Positions 10,466 through 19,220 of a stretch of 53,957 nt of DNA are shown in pieces. The notes below the pieces were generated by a model. That model made no database searches. It saw nothing but the letters and a program-made list of their open reading frames with translations, and was not told where the DNA came from. The stretch's first letter is position 1; each line of letters begins with the position of its first letter. The stretch covers positions 1-53,957 of the forward strand of contig JAFEFF010000167.1 in assembly GCA_018240745.1 (NCBI GenBank). Reading direction: 5' to 3'. This DNA is from Pseudomonadota bacterium. Its GTDB lineage: Bacteria > Pseudomonadota > Alphaproteobacteria > Reyranellales > Reyranellaceae. A program made the position numbers and the translations under genes.

Positions 10466-11719
10466 ATGCAACTGTCCGACCCGACCTTGCTGGGCTTCGT
10501 GATCTCCCTGGGCATCGGCCTGCTGATCGGCATCGACCGCGAGCGGCGCAAGGGCGAAAGCCCCGCGCGCGAGGCGGCGGGCGTGCGGACCTACACCATC
10601 ACTGCGCTGGCCGGCGCTGCGGCCGGTGCGATCAACAGCGATGCCCTGATGGCGGCGGTCGCCGTCGGCGTGGTCGGTCTCGCGGGCCTGTCCTACTGGC
10701 GCTCGTCGGCCGACGATCCCGGCCTCACGGGCGAGATCGCACTCGTCACCACGGCGTTGCTCGGCATGCTGACGATGAGTGCACCGACGCTCGCCGCCGG
10801 CGCCGGCGTGGTGGTCGCGGTGCTGCTCTATTCGCGCGAGGGGCTGCACCGCTTCGTACGCTCCAGCCTCAGCGAAGCCGAGATGCGCGACGCGCTGATC
10901 TTCGCCGGCGCCACCCTGGTCGTGCTGCCGCTGCTGCCCGACGACCCGCTCGACCCCTACGGCGTGCTCAACCTGCGCAAGATCTGGATCGTGGTCGTCC
11001 TGATCATGGCGATCAGCGGCGGGGGCTACATCGCCGTACGCCTGCTCGGCGCGCGCTTCGGCCTGCCGGTCTCGGGATTCGCCTCGGGCTTCGTCTCGAG
11101 CTCGGCGACCATCGCCGCGATGGCAAGCCGCGTGAAGGACACGCCGAGCCTGCTGAAGCCCGCCGCAGCCGGCGCCGTGCTGTCGACGGTGGCGACCATC
11201 GTGCAGCTCGCGCTGCTGCTCGCCGCCGTCAACGTGGAGGTGCTGGCCGAGCTCGCCATCCCGCTGGCGCTGGGCGGCCTCGCGGCCGTGCTTTATGGCG
11301 GTGCGTTCACGCTGTGGGCGCTGAAGCACGAAGGACAGAGCGACGACAAGCCCGGCCGCGCCTTCAGCCTCGCAATCGCGCTCACGCTCGCCGCCACCCT
11401 GGCGGTGATTCTGGTCGCCTCGGCAGCCCTGCAAAGCTGGCTCGGCCAGGCCGGCGTGGTGATCGCCGCGGGCACCGCGGGCTTTGCCGACACCCATTCG
11501 GCGGCCGTGTCAGTTGCGTCGCTCGCCACCGCCGAAAGGATCGACCCAGGCCAGGCGGTGCTGCCCATCCTCGTGGCCTTCAGCACCAACACCGTCACCA
11601 AGATCGTGCTGGCTCTCGCCGGCAGCCGCGTCTACGCACTCAGCGTCGTGCCCGGGCTGGTACTGGTGGCCGCAGCGGCCTGGGCCGGAGCTTTCCTGCA
11701 GGGCGTCAGGGTTTTCTAG
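10466..11719 (+). CDS. MgtC/SapB-type DUF4010 membrane protein
   Basis: A 417-residue polytopic inner-membrane protein. The first about 150 residues match the MgtC/SapB membrane domain (LGIGLLIGIDRERRKG followed by AAGVRTYTITALAGA), and the remainder is the DUF4010 domain with further hydrophobic segments and a conserved SGFASGFVSSSAT stretch. The ATG at 10466 follows the hydrolase stop by 2 nt; an upstream in-frame ATG lies inside the hydrolase gene. Function is not established for this subfamily; MgtC proteins proper modulate ATP synthase and magnesium homeostasis, which should not be transferred automatically. Confidence 0.87.
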   Translation: MQLSDPTLLGFVISLGIGLLIGIDRERRKGESPAREAAGVRTYTITALAGAAAGAINSDALMAAVAVGVVGLAGLSYWRSSADDPGLTGEIALVTTALLGMLTMSAPTLAAGAGVVVAVLLYSREGLHRFVRSSLSEAEMRDALIFAGATLVVLPLLPDDPLDPYGVLNLRKIWIVVVLIMAISGGGYIAVRLLGARFGLPVSGFASGFVSSSATIAAMASRVKDTPSLLKPAAAGAVLSTVATIVQLALLLAAVNVEVLAELAIPLALGGLAAVLYGGAFTLWALKHEGQSDDKPGRAFSLAIALTLAATLAVILVASAALQSWLGQAGVVIAAGTAGFADTHSAAVSVASLATAERIDPGQAVLPILVAFSTNTVTKIVLALAGSRVYALSVVPGLVLVAAAAWAGAFLQGVRVF

Positions 11720-11730
11720 CGCGGACCGAA

Positions 11731-11771
11731 CACGAGCTGCTTCGGCTTGCCCGGTCCGAACGCAGCTCGTG
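11731..11771. terminator. Inverted repeat between convergent genes
   Basis: CACGAGCTGC and GCAGCTCGTG form a perfect 10-bp stem around a 21-nt loop, placed 12 nt after the DUF4010 stop and 45 nt from the SDR stop. It could end transcription from both sides; there is no T-tract. Confidence 0.45.
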
Positions 11772-11816
11772 CAACAGGACGCGCCCGGTTTTGGCCGGCC
11801 AGCCGGCCGCCCGCGC

Positions 11817-12566
11817 TCACATCCGCCCTCCGTCGACCACGAAATTCTGCGCCGAGATCAGCCGGCTGTCGTCGGCCGCCAGGAACAGCACCATGCGGGC
11901 GATGTCGGGCGGGTAGACCTTTTCCTTCAGCACCTGCGCCTTCATCAGGTCGGCCTCGGCCTCCGGCGTCAGCCACTTGTCGATCTGGCGCTGGGTCATG
12001 ATCCAGCCCGGCGTGATCGCATTGAGGCGGATTTTGTCTCCGCCGAGGTCGCGCGCCAGGCCGCGCGTCAGGCCGATCGTCGCCGCCTTGGCCGCCTGGT
12101 AGACGGCGAGGTTGGCCGTCATGGTGTGGTAGCTGATCGAACTGAAGTTGATGATCGAGCCGCCGCCCGCCTTCTTCATGCCGGGCACCACCGCCTGGAT
12201 GGCGAAGAAGGCGTGGCGCAGGTTCACTGCGATGCGGTCGTCCCAGAACTCCGGCGTCACGTCCTCCAGCCTGTGCCGCTCGTCGTGCGCGGCGTTGTTC
12301 ACCAGCACCGTAATGGCACCCTGCTTTGCCGCCACCTCGGCGAGCGCCGCCTGGTAGGCCTTGGTGTCGGTGATGTCGCATTTCAGGAACAGCGCACCGG
12401 TCTTGGCGGCGATCTCCTTCGAGGCCGGCTCGTCGATGTCGACGAACGCCGCCTTGGCGCCCTGCGCGGCGAGGTGCTCGACGATCGAGGCGCCGATGCC
12501 GGAGCCGCCGCCCGAGACGAACACGCTGCGGCCCTTGAGGCTGGGATAGATCGCGAACTCGGGCAT
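11817..12566 (-). CDS. SDR-family NAD-dependent sugar/alcohol dehydrogenase
   Basis: A 249-residue classical short-chain dehydrogenase. The cofactor loop is GGGSGIG (19-25), D43 in FVDID at the end of beta-2 favours NAD over NADP, N90-N91-A-A stabilises the sheet, and the catalytic residues are S142 or S143 with Y156 and K160. It lies 6 nt downstream of the aldose-epimerase gene, which suggests that the substrate is an aldose oxidised to its lactone (galactose, arabinose or xylose dehydrogenase-like). The presence of a GH51 arabinofuranosidase and an HpcH-type aldolase close by fits non-phosphorylating pentose use, but this is inference. Confidence 0.85.
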   Translation of the reverse strand: MPEFAIYPSLKGRSVFVSGGGSGIGASIVEHLAAQGAKAAFVDIDEPASKEIAAKTGALFLKCDITDTKAYQAALAEVAAKQGAITVLVNNAAHDERHRLEDVTPEFWDDRIAVNLRHAFFAIQAVVPGMKKAGGGSIINFSSISYHTMTANLAVYQAAKAATIGLTRGLARDLGGDKIRLNAITPGWIMTQRQIDKWLTPEAEADLMKAQVLKEKVYPPDIARMVLFLAADDSRLISAQNFVVDGGRM

Positions 12567-12572
12567 GGCCCC

Positions 12573-13430
12573 TCACAGGGTGGAAAGTCGGAAGACGGCT
12601 TCGCCGGCCAGCGTGCCTCCGGCGACGAGCGGTGCCAAGCCCACCTGGCCGTTGGCGTGGCTGACCGGCTCGGCGCAGAAGAAGCGCTGACCGGCCGGCG
12701 TGTAGATCACGAGATGGCGGAACGGCTCCGATGCTTCGAGGTCGAGCCGCAGCCGCCGGGACGGCCAGGCGATCGAGGCGCGGCCATCCCATCCATCGAA
12801 ACAGTTGTCGAGAAGGACAGTGTCGGGCCGTCGTCCCCGGGAGAAGTCCCATTCCGGTGGAACGGGGATGCACTCGGTCGGCAGGACCTCGGTGTCGGTG
12901 CGCCAGACGAAGGCGGTGCGGCAGGTGAGCGTGCAGTCGGGCTGGCGGACGAAGAACGGATGCAGGCCGACGCCGGCGGGTACCACCCGATCCTCGAGAT
13001 TCTCGATCGAGATGCGAATCGAAAAGCCGCCGTCACGCAGGCGGTACTGCTGGCGCGCGCGATAGCGAAACGGCCACCCTCCCTGCTCGCCCGCCCGCTC
13101 GTGCTCGTAGACGATCTCGGCCGATTCGGCGTCGCTGCGTACGACCCGCCAGGCATGCGCCCAGCCGTCGCCATGCATCGGATGATCGAGTCCCGGCCAG
13201 TTGCGTGCGAGCCGGATGATCTCATCACCGAACGACAGCCGGCCGTCGCGGATGCGGTTGGAATAGGGCACCAGCGGATAGAGCGCGGCATTCATCCCCT
13301 TGCCCGAAGCGATGGCCTCGGCCGTCATCGGCCGCAGGATATCGACGCCGTCGCAGGTGAAGCGGGCGACCGAGCCGCCCGACTGCGGCGCCAGTTCGAC
13401 CGCAAGACGCCCGCTGTTGAGAATCACCAT
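12573..13430 (-). CDS. Aldose 1-epimerase family protein
   Basis: A 285-residue beta-sandwich mutarotase-like protein. Recognisable elements are PYSNRI (55-60), the H83-P-M-H86-G-D-G motif, and the catalytic-type H157 in GVGLHPFFV. It is shorter than GalM (about 345 residues) and closer to the compact bacterial epimerases that accompany sugar-dehydrogenase genes. The ATG at 13430 begins the conserved domain. It is the first gene of a two-gene unit with the SDR dehydrogenase, supplying the correct anomer for oxidation. Confidence 0.88.
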   Translation of the reverse strand: MVILNSGRLAVELAPQSGGSVARFTCDGVDILRPMTAEAIASGKGMNAALYPLVPYSNRIRDGRLSFGDEIIRLARNWPGLDHPMHGDGWAHAWRVVRSDAESAEIVYEHERAGEQGGWPFRYRARQQYRLRDGGFSIRISIENLEDRVVPAGVGLHPFFVRQPDCTLTCRTAFVWRTDTEVLPTECIPVPPEWDFSRGRRPDTVLLDNCFDGWDGRASIAWPSRRLRLDLEASEPFRHLVIYTPAGQRFFCAEPVSHANGQVGLAPLVAGGTLAGEAVFRLSTL

Positions 13431-13677
13431 GTCTTTCCTGAGAACTGCATCTTTGAATCTAACGTTCGACACGCCAATCACAAAGCTGGCGATCGCCGCC
13501 CTGCCTTGCACCGCGGCGCCTTCGCCAGAAGAGATCTGACACTGCTGCGGCCGCCACCGAGGGCCGTGCGGCCCGCCGAGCGAAAGAGCGCCGACGACCG
13601 ATATCTGGACGGCGTAGCGGCTCCGGCCCGAGACCGCTAAAACGAGCGTTCCGCATCTGGAGCGAGGGAACGCCGAT

Positions 13678-14460
13678 ATGTCGAACATGCTGAAGAAGCG
13701 CCTGCAGGCGGGCAAGGCCTGCGTCAACGGGTGGCTCGCCATTCCCAGCGGCTTCTCGGCCGAGGTCATGGCGCAGTGCGGCTGGGACAGCGTCACCGTC
13801 GACATGCAGCACGGCGTGCAGGACTACCAGTCGATGGTCGGCTGCTTCCAGGCGATGGACAAGCACCCGGTCACGCCGCTGGTCCGCGTGCCGTGGAACG
13901 AGCCCGGCATCGTCGGCAAGGTGCTGGACGGCGGCGCATGGGGCGTGATCTGCCCGATGGTGAACACGCCGGCCGAGGCCAAGGCGTTGGTTTCCTATGC
14001 GCTCTATCCGCCGAAGGGCAAGCGCTCCAACGGCCCGATCCGCGCCGGCGCCTACGGTTCGGCGACGCCCTATCAGAGGACGGCCAACGACGAGGTGCTG
14101 ATCATCCCGATGATCGAGACCCAGGAAGCGATCGACAATATCGACGCCATCCTCGATGTGCCGGGCGTGAGTGGCATCTATGTCGGCCCATCCGATCTCG
14201 GCCTGTCGCTCGGCCTGGAGCCGAGGCTCGACCGCGAGGAGCCGCAGGTGCTGAAGATCTACGAGAAGCTCACGGCAGCCTGCAAGAAGCGCAACCTGTT
14301 CGCCGGTATCCACAACGGCACCGCGAGCTATGCCGCCAGGGCCTTCGGCATGGGCTTCCAGCTCTGCACCATCGCCAACGATTCCGGCCTGATGGCGATG
14401 GCGGCGAGGGGCGCCGTCACCGGCTTCCGCAAGGAAGTCGGCGCCGCCGCCGACAAGTAG
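13678..14460 (+). CDS. HpcH/HpaI family class II aldolase
   Basis: A 260-residue metal-dependent aldolase that cleaves or forms 2-oxo-3-deoxy (or 4-hydroxy-2-oxo) acids to pyruvate plus an aldehyde. H45 in DMQHG (base), R70 in VRVPW, and the metal ligands E147 (PMIETQEA) and D173 (GPSDL) are in their family positions. It is transcribed alone from a 247-bp spacer in which I see no clear further feature. Given the neighbouring sugar dehydrogenase and epimerase, a 2-keto-3-deoxy sugar acid is a plausible substrate, but aromatic-pathway HpaI substrates cannot be excluded. Confidence 0.9.
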   Translation: MSNMLKKRLQAGKACVNGWLAIPSGFSAEVMAQCGWDSVTVDMQHGVQDYQSMVGCFQAMDKHPVTPLVRVPWNEPGIVGKVLDGGAWGVICPMVNTPAEAKALVSYALYPPKGKRSNGPIRAGAYGSATPYQRTANDEVLIIPMIETQEAIDNIDAILDVPGVSGIYVGPSDLGLSLGLEPRLDREEPQVLKIYEKLTAACKKRNLFAGIHNGTASYAARAFGMGFQLCTIANDSGLMAMAARGAVTGFRKEVGAAADK

Positions 14461-14496
14461 TCCGCCGCGCTGGCGCGCGGCGAGCCACGTCGCGCG

Positions 14497-15261
14497 TCAG
14501 TTCCTGCCGTACTCGTCGTGCCGGCGGAACCAGAAGCCGGTTTCGTTGCGGCCCTTGGGCGCGCGATCGAGCCACTGGTACATGCCCCACAGGCTGTCGA
14601 GGCCGCGCGCATAGGACGAGTAGGTGTGATAGACCGCGCCGTCCTCAGCCGCGAAGGCGCTGAGGCCCGGCCGATCGAGCGCGTATGTCATCGCATCGAC
14701 GCCGGAGCGGGCAGCAAACTCGGCGACGATCGACCGTTCCGGATCGTTGTCCATCGCGTGGCTGGCGCGGGCGTAGTTGTAGACGACGCTGCCGTCGCGC
14801 TGCTCCTGTTCGGTGAAGGCGACGTTGAAGTCGAAGTTGAAGGCGTCGCCGGCGGAAGACGCCCACGGGAACGTCCAGCCCATGCGCTTGCGATAGTCCA
14901 GCAGCTTGGCCAGCGGCGCGCGGGACACCGCCCACAGACCGACGTCGTGGTTGGCGAGATGAACCGCAATGCCGTTGAAGCTGTCGGCGATCGCCGAGCA
15001 GGAGGTGCAGCCCGCCTTGTAGTCGGGCCCGAACATGAAATGGTAGACGAGGAGCTGCGAGCGGCCGCCGAACAGGTCGGCCAGCGATTTGCTTCCCTCT
15101 TCGGTGTCGAAGCGATATGCCTTGTCGAGACGAACCCAGGGAAGCGCCTGGCGCTGGCGGGCGATCTCGTCGCCGCGCCGCGTCAGCTCCTTCTCGGCCT
15201 TGAGCAGGTCGAGCCGGGCCTTGAGCCATTCATCGCGGGTTCCGGTGATGTGAGTAGACAT
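14497..15261 (-). CDS. DUF899 thioredoxin-like protein
   Basis: A 254-residue member of the DUF899 family, which has a thioredoxin-like fold. The conserved core is LLVYHFMFGPDYKAGC with a CxxC pair at C85 and C88, followed by FNGIAVHLANHDV. The C-terminal part has the WGMYQWLDRAPKGR segment found in the family. Function is unknown; the cysteine pair suggests a redox role. It is divergent from the HTH regulator at 15348 with 86 bp between starts, containing a palindrome. ATG 15261 has GGAG about 10 nt upstream. Confidence 0.9.
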   Translation of the reverse strand: MSTHITGTRDEWLKARLDLLKAEKELTRRGDEIARQRQALPWVRLDKAYRFDTEEGSKSLADLFGGRSQLLVYHFMFGPDYKAGCTSCSAIADSFNGIAVHLANHDVGLWAVSRAPLAKLLDYRKRMGWTFPWASSAGDAFNFDFNVAFTEQEQRDGSVVYNYARASHAMDNDPERSIVAEFAARSGVDAMTYALDRPGLSAFAAEDGAVYHTYSSYARGLDSLWGMYQWLDRAPKGRNETGFWFRRHDEYGRN

Positions 15262-15278
15262 TGACTTTCACTCCATTT

Positions 15279-15293
15279 GTCGGGTGTCCCGAC
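15279..15293. promoter_or_regulatory. Palindromic candidate operator between DUF899 and HTH genes
   Basis: GTCGGGTGTCCCGAC is a 6-3-6 perfect palindrome in the divergent spacer. A second, looser copy (TCGGGATTCCGA, 15337-15348) overlaps the start codon of the HTH gene. Two related sites flanking the regulator promoter suggest autoregulation, but this is inference. Confidence 0.45.
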
Positions 15294-15347
15294 CTAGATT
15301 GGCAATCGGCATGGACCTGAGAGAGTGACAAGTGTGTCGGGATTCCG

Positions 15348-16565
15348 ATGGATTCGCTGATCGTCGCCGCTGGACGCGCGCTTGCCGCGGGTGATCCGCT
15401 CGGCGCGCTGAACCACGTTGCCCTGCGCGACGATGCGCCGGCGCTGGCGCTGCGCGGCATCGCCATGGCGCAGCTCGGCGACCTCGACCGCGCGAAGATG
15501 CTTCTGCGGAAAGCCGCGCGTGCCTTCGGCCCGAAAGAGGCCGTGTCCCGCGCCCGCTGCGTCGTCGCCGAGGCCGAGATCGCCCTCGCCGCCCGCGACC
15601 TCGGCTGGCCGACCAAGGCGCTGGACGCGGCGTGCATGGCGCTCGACGAGCATGGCGACCGGCAGAACGCCAACCATGGCCGCTTGCTCGCGATCCGCCG
15701 CCACTTGCTGATCGGCGAGCTCGACGAGGCCGAGCAGGCGCTGAAGGAGATCGACTCGACGCCTCTGCCGGCTGCTTCGCAAGCCATCCACCAACTGATG
15801 ATCGCGGGCATCGCGATCCGCCGCATCAGGACCAAGGCTGCGCGCGAGGCACTCGCCCGAGCCGCCGGGGCCGCGCGCGCTGCCCGCATCCCCGCGCTGA
15901 CGGCGGAGGTCGAGAATGCGACCCGCGTGCTCGAGACGCCCGCGGCGCGGCTGATCGCGCGCGGCGAAGAACGCCTCCTGCGGCTCGACGAGGTCGAGGC
16001 GCTGCAGGCGTCAAAGGCGCTGATCGTCGATGCCTGCCGAAATGTCGTGCGCGATCAGCAGGTGACGGTCTCGCTCGTCCGGCGGCCGGTGTTGCTCGCC
16101 CTCGCCCGCGTGCTGGCCGAAGCCTGGCCGAGCGACGCGCCGCGCGGCGTGCTCGTCGCGCGGGCGTTCGGCGGGAAAGAAGCCGACGAATCGCATCGGG
16201 CGCGATTGCGCGTCGAGATCGGACGACTGCGCACGATGCTGAAGAGGCTGGCCGGTGTGCGCGCGACCGAGCGCGGGTTCGCACTGGAGCCAGGCGCCGG
16301 CGAGGTTTTCGTGCTGGCGCGGCCCGTCGAGGAGAAGCATGCGGCAGTCCTGGCCTTCCTCGCAGACGGCGAATCGTGGTCGAGCTCGGCGCTCGCGCTC
16401 GCCCTCGGGGCCAGCCAACGCACGGTGCAGCGCGCCCTCGATGCGCTGGCACTCGCCGGCAAGGTACAATCGTTCGGCGACGGCCGCGCGCGGCGCTGGA
16501 TGACGCCGCCCGTACCGGGATTCACGACGACCTTGTTACTCCCGGCGCCGCTTCCAGGCGCCTAG
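15348..16565 (+). CDS. HTH-containing regulator with tetratricopeptide-like N-terminus
   Basis: A 405-residue protein I do not know a named family for. Residues 1-200 are alanine-rich paired helices resembling TPR units (repeated LxxAxxxLxxA patterns). Residues about 225-310 look like a winged-helix DNA-binding domain of the BTAD/OmpR kind (GVLVARAFGGKEADESHRARLRVEI), and residues 335-385 contain a second helix-turn-helix (SSALALALGASQRTVQRALDAL). It is followed 9 nt later by the beta-propeller gene and is divergent from DUF899, a trio that looks functionally linked. It is probably a cytosolic transcription regulator of this locus. Confidence 0.7.
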   Translation: MDSLIVAAGRALAAGDPLGALNHVALRDDAPALALRGIAMAQLGDLDRAKMLLRKAARAFGPKEAVSRARCVVAEAEIALAARDLGWPTKALDAACMALDEHGDRQNANHGRLLAIRRHLLIGELDEAEQALKEIDSTPLPAASQAIHQLMIAGIAIRRIRTKAAREALARAAGAARAARIPALTAEVENATRVLETPAARLIARGEERLLRLDEVEALQASKALIVDACRNVVRDQQVTVSLVRRPVLLALARVLAEAWPSDAPRGVLVARAFGGKEADESHRARLRVEIGRLRTMLKRLAGVRATERGFALEPGAGEVFVLARPVEEKHAAVLAFLADGESWSSSALALALGASQRTVQRALDALALAGKVQSFGDGRARRWMTPPVPGFTTTLLLPAPLPGA

Positions 16566-16574
16566 GTTGGACGC

Positions 16575-17210
16575 ATGAAAACCACACCCGCACAGATCCT
16601 CCGTGAATACGGACCCTTCACCGCCGAAGCCGGCGTCCATGGCGTCAGCTTCGACGGCCACAATGTCTGGTTCGCCTCGGGCGACCGGCTGAATGCCCTC
16701 GACCCCGACAACGGCACCATCGCGCGGACGATCGACCTGCCCGCCCATGCCGGCACGGCCTTCGACGGCCGCCATCTCTTCCAGATCGCCGAAAAGCGGA
16801 TCCAGAAGATCGATCCCAGGACCGGCGCCGTGGTCGCCTCCATCCCGGCACCCGGCGATGGCGGCGACTCCGGACTCGCCTGGGCCGAGGGTGCGCTCTG
16901 GGTCGGCCAGTACCGGGCGCGCAAGATCCACAAGGTCGATCCCGAGACCGGCAAGATCCTGCAGACGGTCGAATCCAACCGCTTCGTCACCGGCGTCACC
17001 TGGGTCGACGGCGAGATGTGGCACGGCACCCTGGAAAACGACGAGAGCGAGCTGCGCCAGGTCGATCCGCAGACCGGCGAGGTCCGGCAGCGGCTGGCCA
17101 TGCCGGCCGGCAGCCTCGTCTCCGGACTCGAGTCCGACGGCGCGGACCGCTTCTTCTGTGGCGGCGCCGGCAGCAAGAAGCTGCGCGCCGTCCGCCGGCC
17201 GAAGCCTTAG
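16575..17210 (+). CDS. YncE/SMP-30-like beta-propeller protein
   Basis: A 211-residue protein made of about five repeats of the kind seen in YncE, Vgb and glutamine-cyclotransferase propellers, each with a strand pair such as ALWVGQYRARKIHKVDPETG. Repeat units recur about every 40-45 residues with the VDPETG/IDPRTG/VDPQTG turn. No signal peptide is seen, so it is probably cytosolic. It is too short for a closed seven-bladed propeller and may dimerise. It is co-transcribed with the HTH gene. Function is unknown. Confidence 0.75.
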   Translation: MKTTPAQILREYGPFTAEAGVHGVSFDGHNVWFASGDRLNALDPDNGTIARTIDLPAHAGTAFDGRHLFQIAEKRIQKIDPRTGAVVASIPAPGDGGDSGLAWAEGALWVGQYRARKIHKVDPETGKILQTVESNRFVTGVTWVDGEMWHGTLENDESELRQVDPQTGEVRQRLAMPAGSLVSGLESDGADRFFCGGAGSKKLRAVRRPKP

Positions 17211-17234
17211 TCCCGGCCCTAACCAAACGCCGGG

Positions 17235-17570
17235 CTAGCGGGTCTTTTTCGGCGGCGGAGTCGTTGGCACAGGCGGCGGCAGGTCGCGCGACAGGCCGAT
17301 CAGCGGCCGGGTTCGCGGCGCCTCGGCGATATCGGGCGCGCTCGCGGGGTCGCCGCTCGCAAGCGGCGAGGCCGACGCACCGGCGCCGACGTTCGAGCCG
17401 ATCGCGCTACCGCTGCTGCCCGGGCTGCTGCCGAGGCTGCCCGGCTGAATATCGCGGCCGCCGAAGCCCGGGACCGGCGACTCGGGGATCGGGTTGGACT
17501 GCGCGAACGCGCTGGCGGCCGCGACCGCAAGGACGGCCGTCGCGAGCACCGCGGAAACAGGCCGAAACAT
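17235..17570 (-). CDS. Small secreted Ser/Gly/Pro-rich protein
   Basis: A 111-residue hypothetical protein. ATG 17570 opens a clear Sec signal peptide (MFRPVSAVLATAVLAVAAASAFA, cleavage expected after AFA near residue 23, given here as positions rather than a motif). The mature part is low-complexity: GSSPGSSGSAIGSNVG in the middle and a proline-rich basic tail ending PPPKKTR. An upstream in-frame ATG at 17630 would bury the signal peptide. Likely an exported or envelope-associated protein with no recognisable fold. Confidence 0.6.
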   Translation of the reverse strand: MFRPVSAVLATAVLAVAAASAFAQSNPIPESPVPGFGGRDIQPGSLGSSPGSSGSAIGSNVGAGASASPLASGDPASAPDIAEAPRTRPLIGLSRDLPPPVPTTPPPKKTR

Positions 17571-17649
17571 GGCAATTCCTCCGAAAACCTTCGCCCTGTC
17601 AGCGTTCGGCGGGCTCAAAGGTTCCGGCAACCTTGGGTTCAGGACTGCT

Positions 17650-18429
17650 TCAGCTCACAAGCTCGCCGCGGAACGCCCAGCGCGTCATGCGCTGCTCGAC
17701 CAGGGCGCAGACCGCGTACATCGCCACGCCCATGATGGCGATGGCGAACAGGCCGGCGAAGGTCGTGGCCGTGTCGTTGCGCGCACCGGCCGACAGCATC
17801 AGGAAGCCGATGCCGCGGTTGCCGCCGACGGTCTCGGAGATCACCGAGCCGATGAAGGCCAGGGTGATCGCCACCTTCAGGCTGGCGAACAGGTAGGGCA
17901 TGGCCCGCGGAATACCGACCTTGCGCAGGATCTCGAAGCGCGTGGCCCCGAGACTGTAGAGCACGTCGATCATCTCGGGCTCGATGGTGGCGAGGCCGGT
18001 CGCCACGTTCACGACGATCGGAAAGAAGCTGATGACGAACGCGGTGATGACCGCCGGCGTCGCGCCGACGCCGACCCAGATCATCAGGATCGGCACGAGC
18101 GCCACCTTCGGCACGGCATTGAAGGCGATCAGCAGCGGATAGAGGCCGGAATAGACCAGCGGCGAGGCGCCGATCAGCACGCCCAGCACGACGCCGCCGG
18201 CGATGGCGAGGAAGAAGCCGAGCAGCGTGGTCCACAGCGTGTCCCAGCAGAAGGCCAGCAGGATATCGAAGCGCTGGAAGAACACCTCGAATACGCGGGT
18301 CGGCCGCGGCAGCAGGATCTCCGGCAGGTCGAATGCGACGCACACCAGCTCCCACAGCAGCAGGAACAGCGCCATGGCGAGCCACGGCATGGCCAGCCGG
18401 ACGATCTCGCGCGAGCGGCCGGCGATCAA
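17650..18429 (-). CDS. ABC transporter permease (SsuC/TauC/ThiX type)
   Basis: A 259-residue inner-membrane permease with about six helices and the EAA-type coupling loop (VLYSLGATRFEILRKVGIP). It is the third gene of a receptor-ATPase-permease operon. The start is uncertain. TTG 18429 overlaps the ATPase stop as TTGA and continues the overlapping style of the operon; ATG 18390 would give 246 residues and still keep the first helix. Neither has a strong ribosome-binding site. The family imports taurine, sulfonates, nitrate, or pyrimidine precursors. Confidence 0.88.
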   Translation of the reverse strand: MIAGRSREIVRLAMPWLAMALFLLLWELVCVAFDLPEILLPRPTRVFEVFFQRFDILLAFCWDTLWTTLLGFFLAIAGGVVLGVLIGASPLVYSGLYPLLIAFNAVPKVALVPILMIWVGVGATPAVITAFVISFFPIVVNVATGLATIEPEMIDVLYSLGATRFEILRKVGIPRAMPYLFASLKVAITLAFIGSVISETVGGNRGIGFLMLSAGARNDTATTFAGLFAIAIMGVAMYAVCALVEQRMTRWAFRGELVS

Positions 18430-19220
18430 GCGGCGTGCTCGTGATGGATGCGCTCGCGCAACTCGTGAACGATGTCCACGAAGGCCGGCTCGAAGGTCGA
18501 GGCGAGCGTGCGCGGTCGCGGCAGGTCGATCTGCCGGCTCATGACCACGCGGCCCGGCCGACGGCTCATGACGTAGACGGTGTCGGCGAGATAGACCGCC
18601 TCGCGCAGGTCGTGCGTCACCAGTACGCCGGTGAAGCGCTTCTCCAGCCACAACGCCTGCATGACGCCCCACAGCTCCTCGCGGGTGAACGCGTCGAGCG
18701 CGCCGAACGGCTCGTCGAGCATCAGGATCTCGGGCTCGTGGATCAGCGCGCGGCAAAGGTTGGAGCGCTGCTGCATGCCGCCCGAAAGCTGCCAGGGATA
18801 CTTGTCGGCGAAGTCGGCGAGGCCGACGGTCTTCAGCAACGCCATGGCGCGCTCGACATACTCGGCGCGATGGCGACGGAAGCGATGCTTGTGCGGCTCG
18901 ACGATCTCCATCGGCAGCAGCACGTTGTCGAGCGTGGTGCGCCACGGCATCAGGGTCGGGTTCTGGAACGCCATGCCGACGCCCTTGATCGGCCGCGTTA
19001 CCCGCTGGCCCCCGACCACGACCTCGCCGCCGGTCGCAGGCAACAGCCCGGTGACCATCTTCATAATAGTGGACTTGCCGCACCCCGACGGCCCGACCAC
19101 GGCCACGAACTCGCCCTTGCCGATGCCGAAGGTGGCATCGGCCAAAGCGAGCGTCGTCTCCTTGCCGAGGCGATAGGTGAGACTGGCGGCCTTGAGCTCG
19201 ACGAAAGCGCCTGCCGTCAC
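18426..19220 (-). CDS. ABC transporter ATP-binding protein (SsuB/TauB type)
   Basis: A 264-residue ATPase. Walker A is GPSGCGKST, the signature is LSGGMQQR, Walker B is ILMLDEPFGALDA, and the H-loop is LVTHDLREA, all intact. The Q-loop region (MAFQNPTLMPWRTTLDNV) is characteristic of nitrate/sulfonate/bicarbonate importers. GTG 19220 overlaps the TGA of the receptor gene (GTGA), so translation is probably coupled. It energises uptake through the permease encoded next. Confidence 0.93.
   Translation of the reverse strand: MTAGAFVELKAASLTYRLGKETTLALADATFGIGKGEFVAVVGPSGCGKSTIMKMVTGLLPATGGEVVVGGQRVTRPIKGVGMAFQNPTLMPWRTTLDNVLLPMEIVEPHKHRFRRHRAEYVERAMALLKTVGLADFADKYPWQLSGGMQQRSNLCRALIHEPEILMLDEPFGALDAFTREELWGVMQALWLEKRFTGVLVTHDLREAVYLADTVYVMSRRPGRVVMSRQIDLPRPRTLASTFEPAFVDIVHELRERIHHEHAA

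Noticed and set aside
11484..13640. 718-codon plus-strand ORF opposite the SDR and epimerase genes
   Set aside because: Shadow frame crossing two well-supported minus-strand genes and their 6-nt junction.
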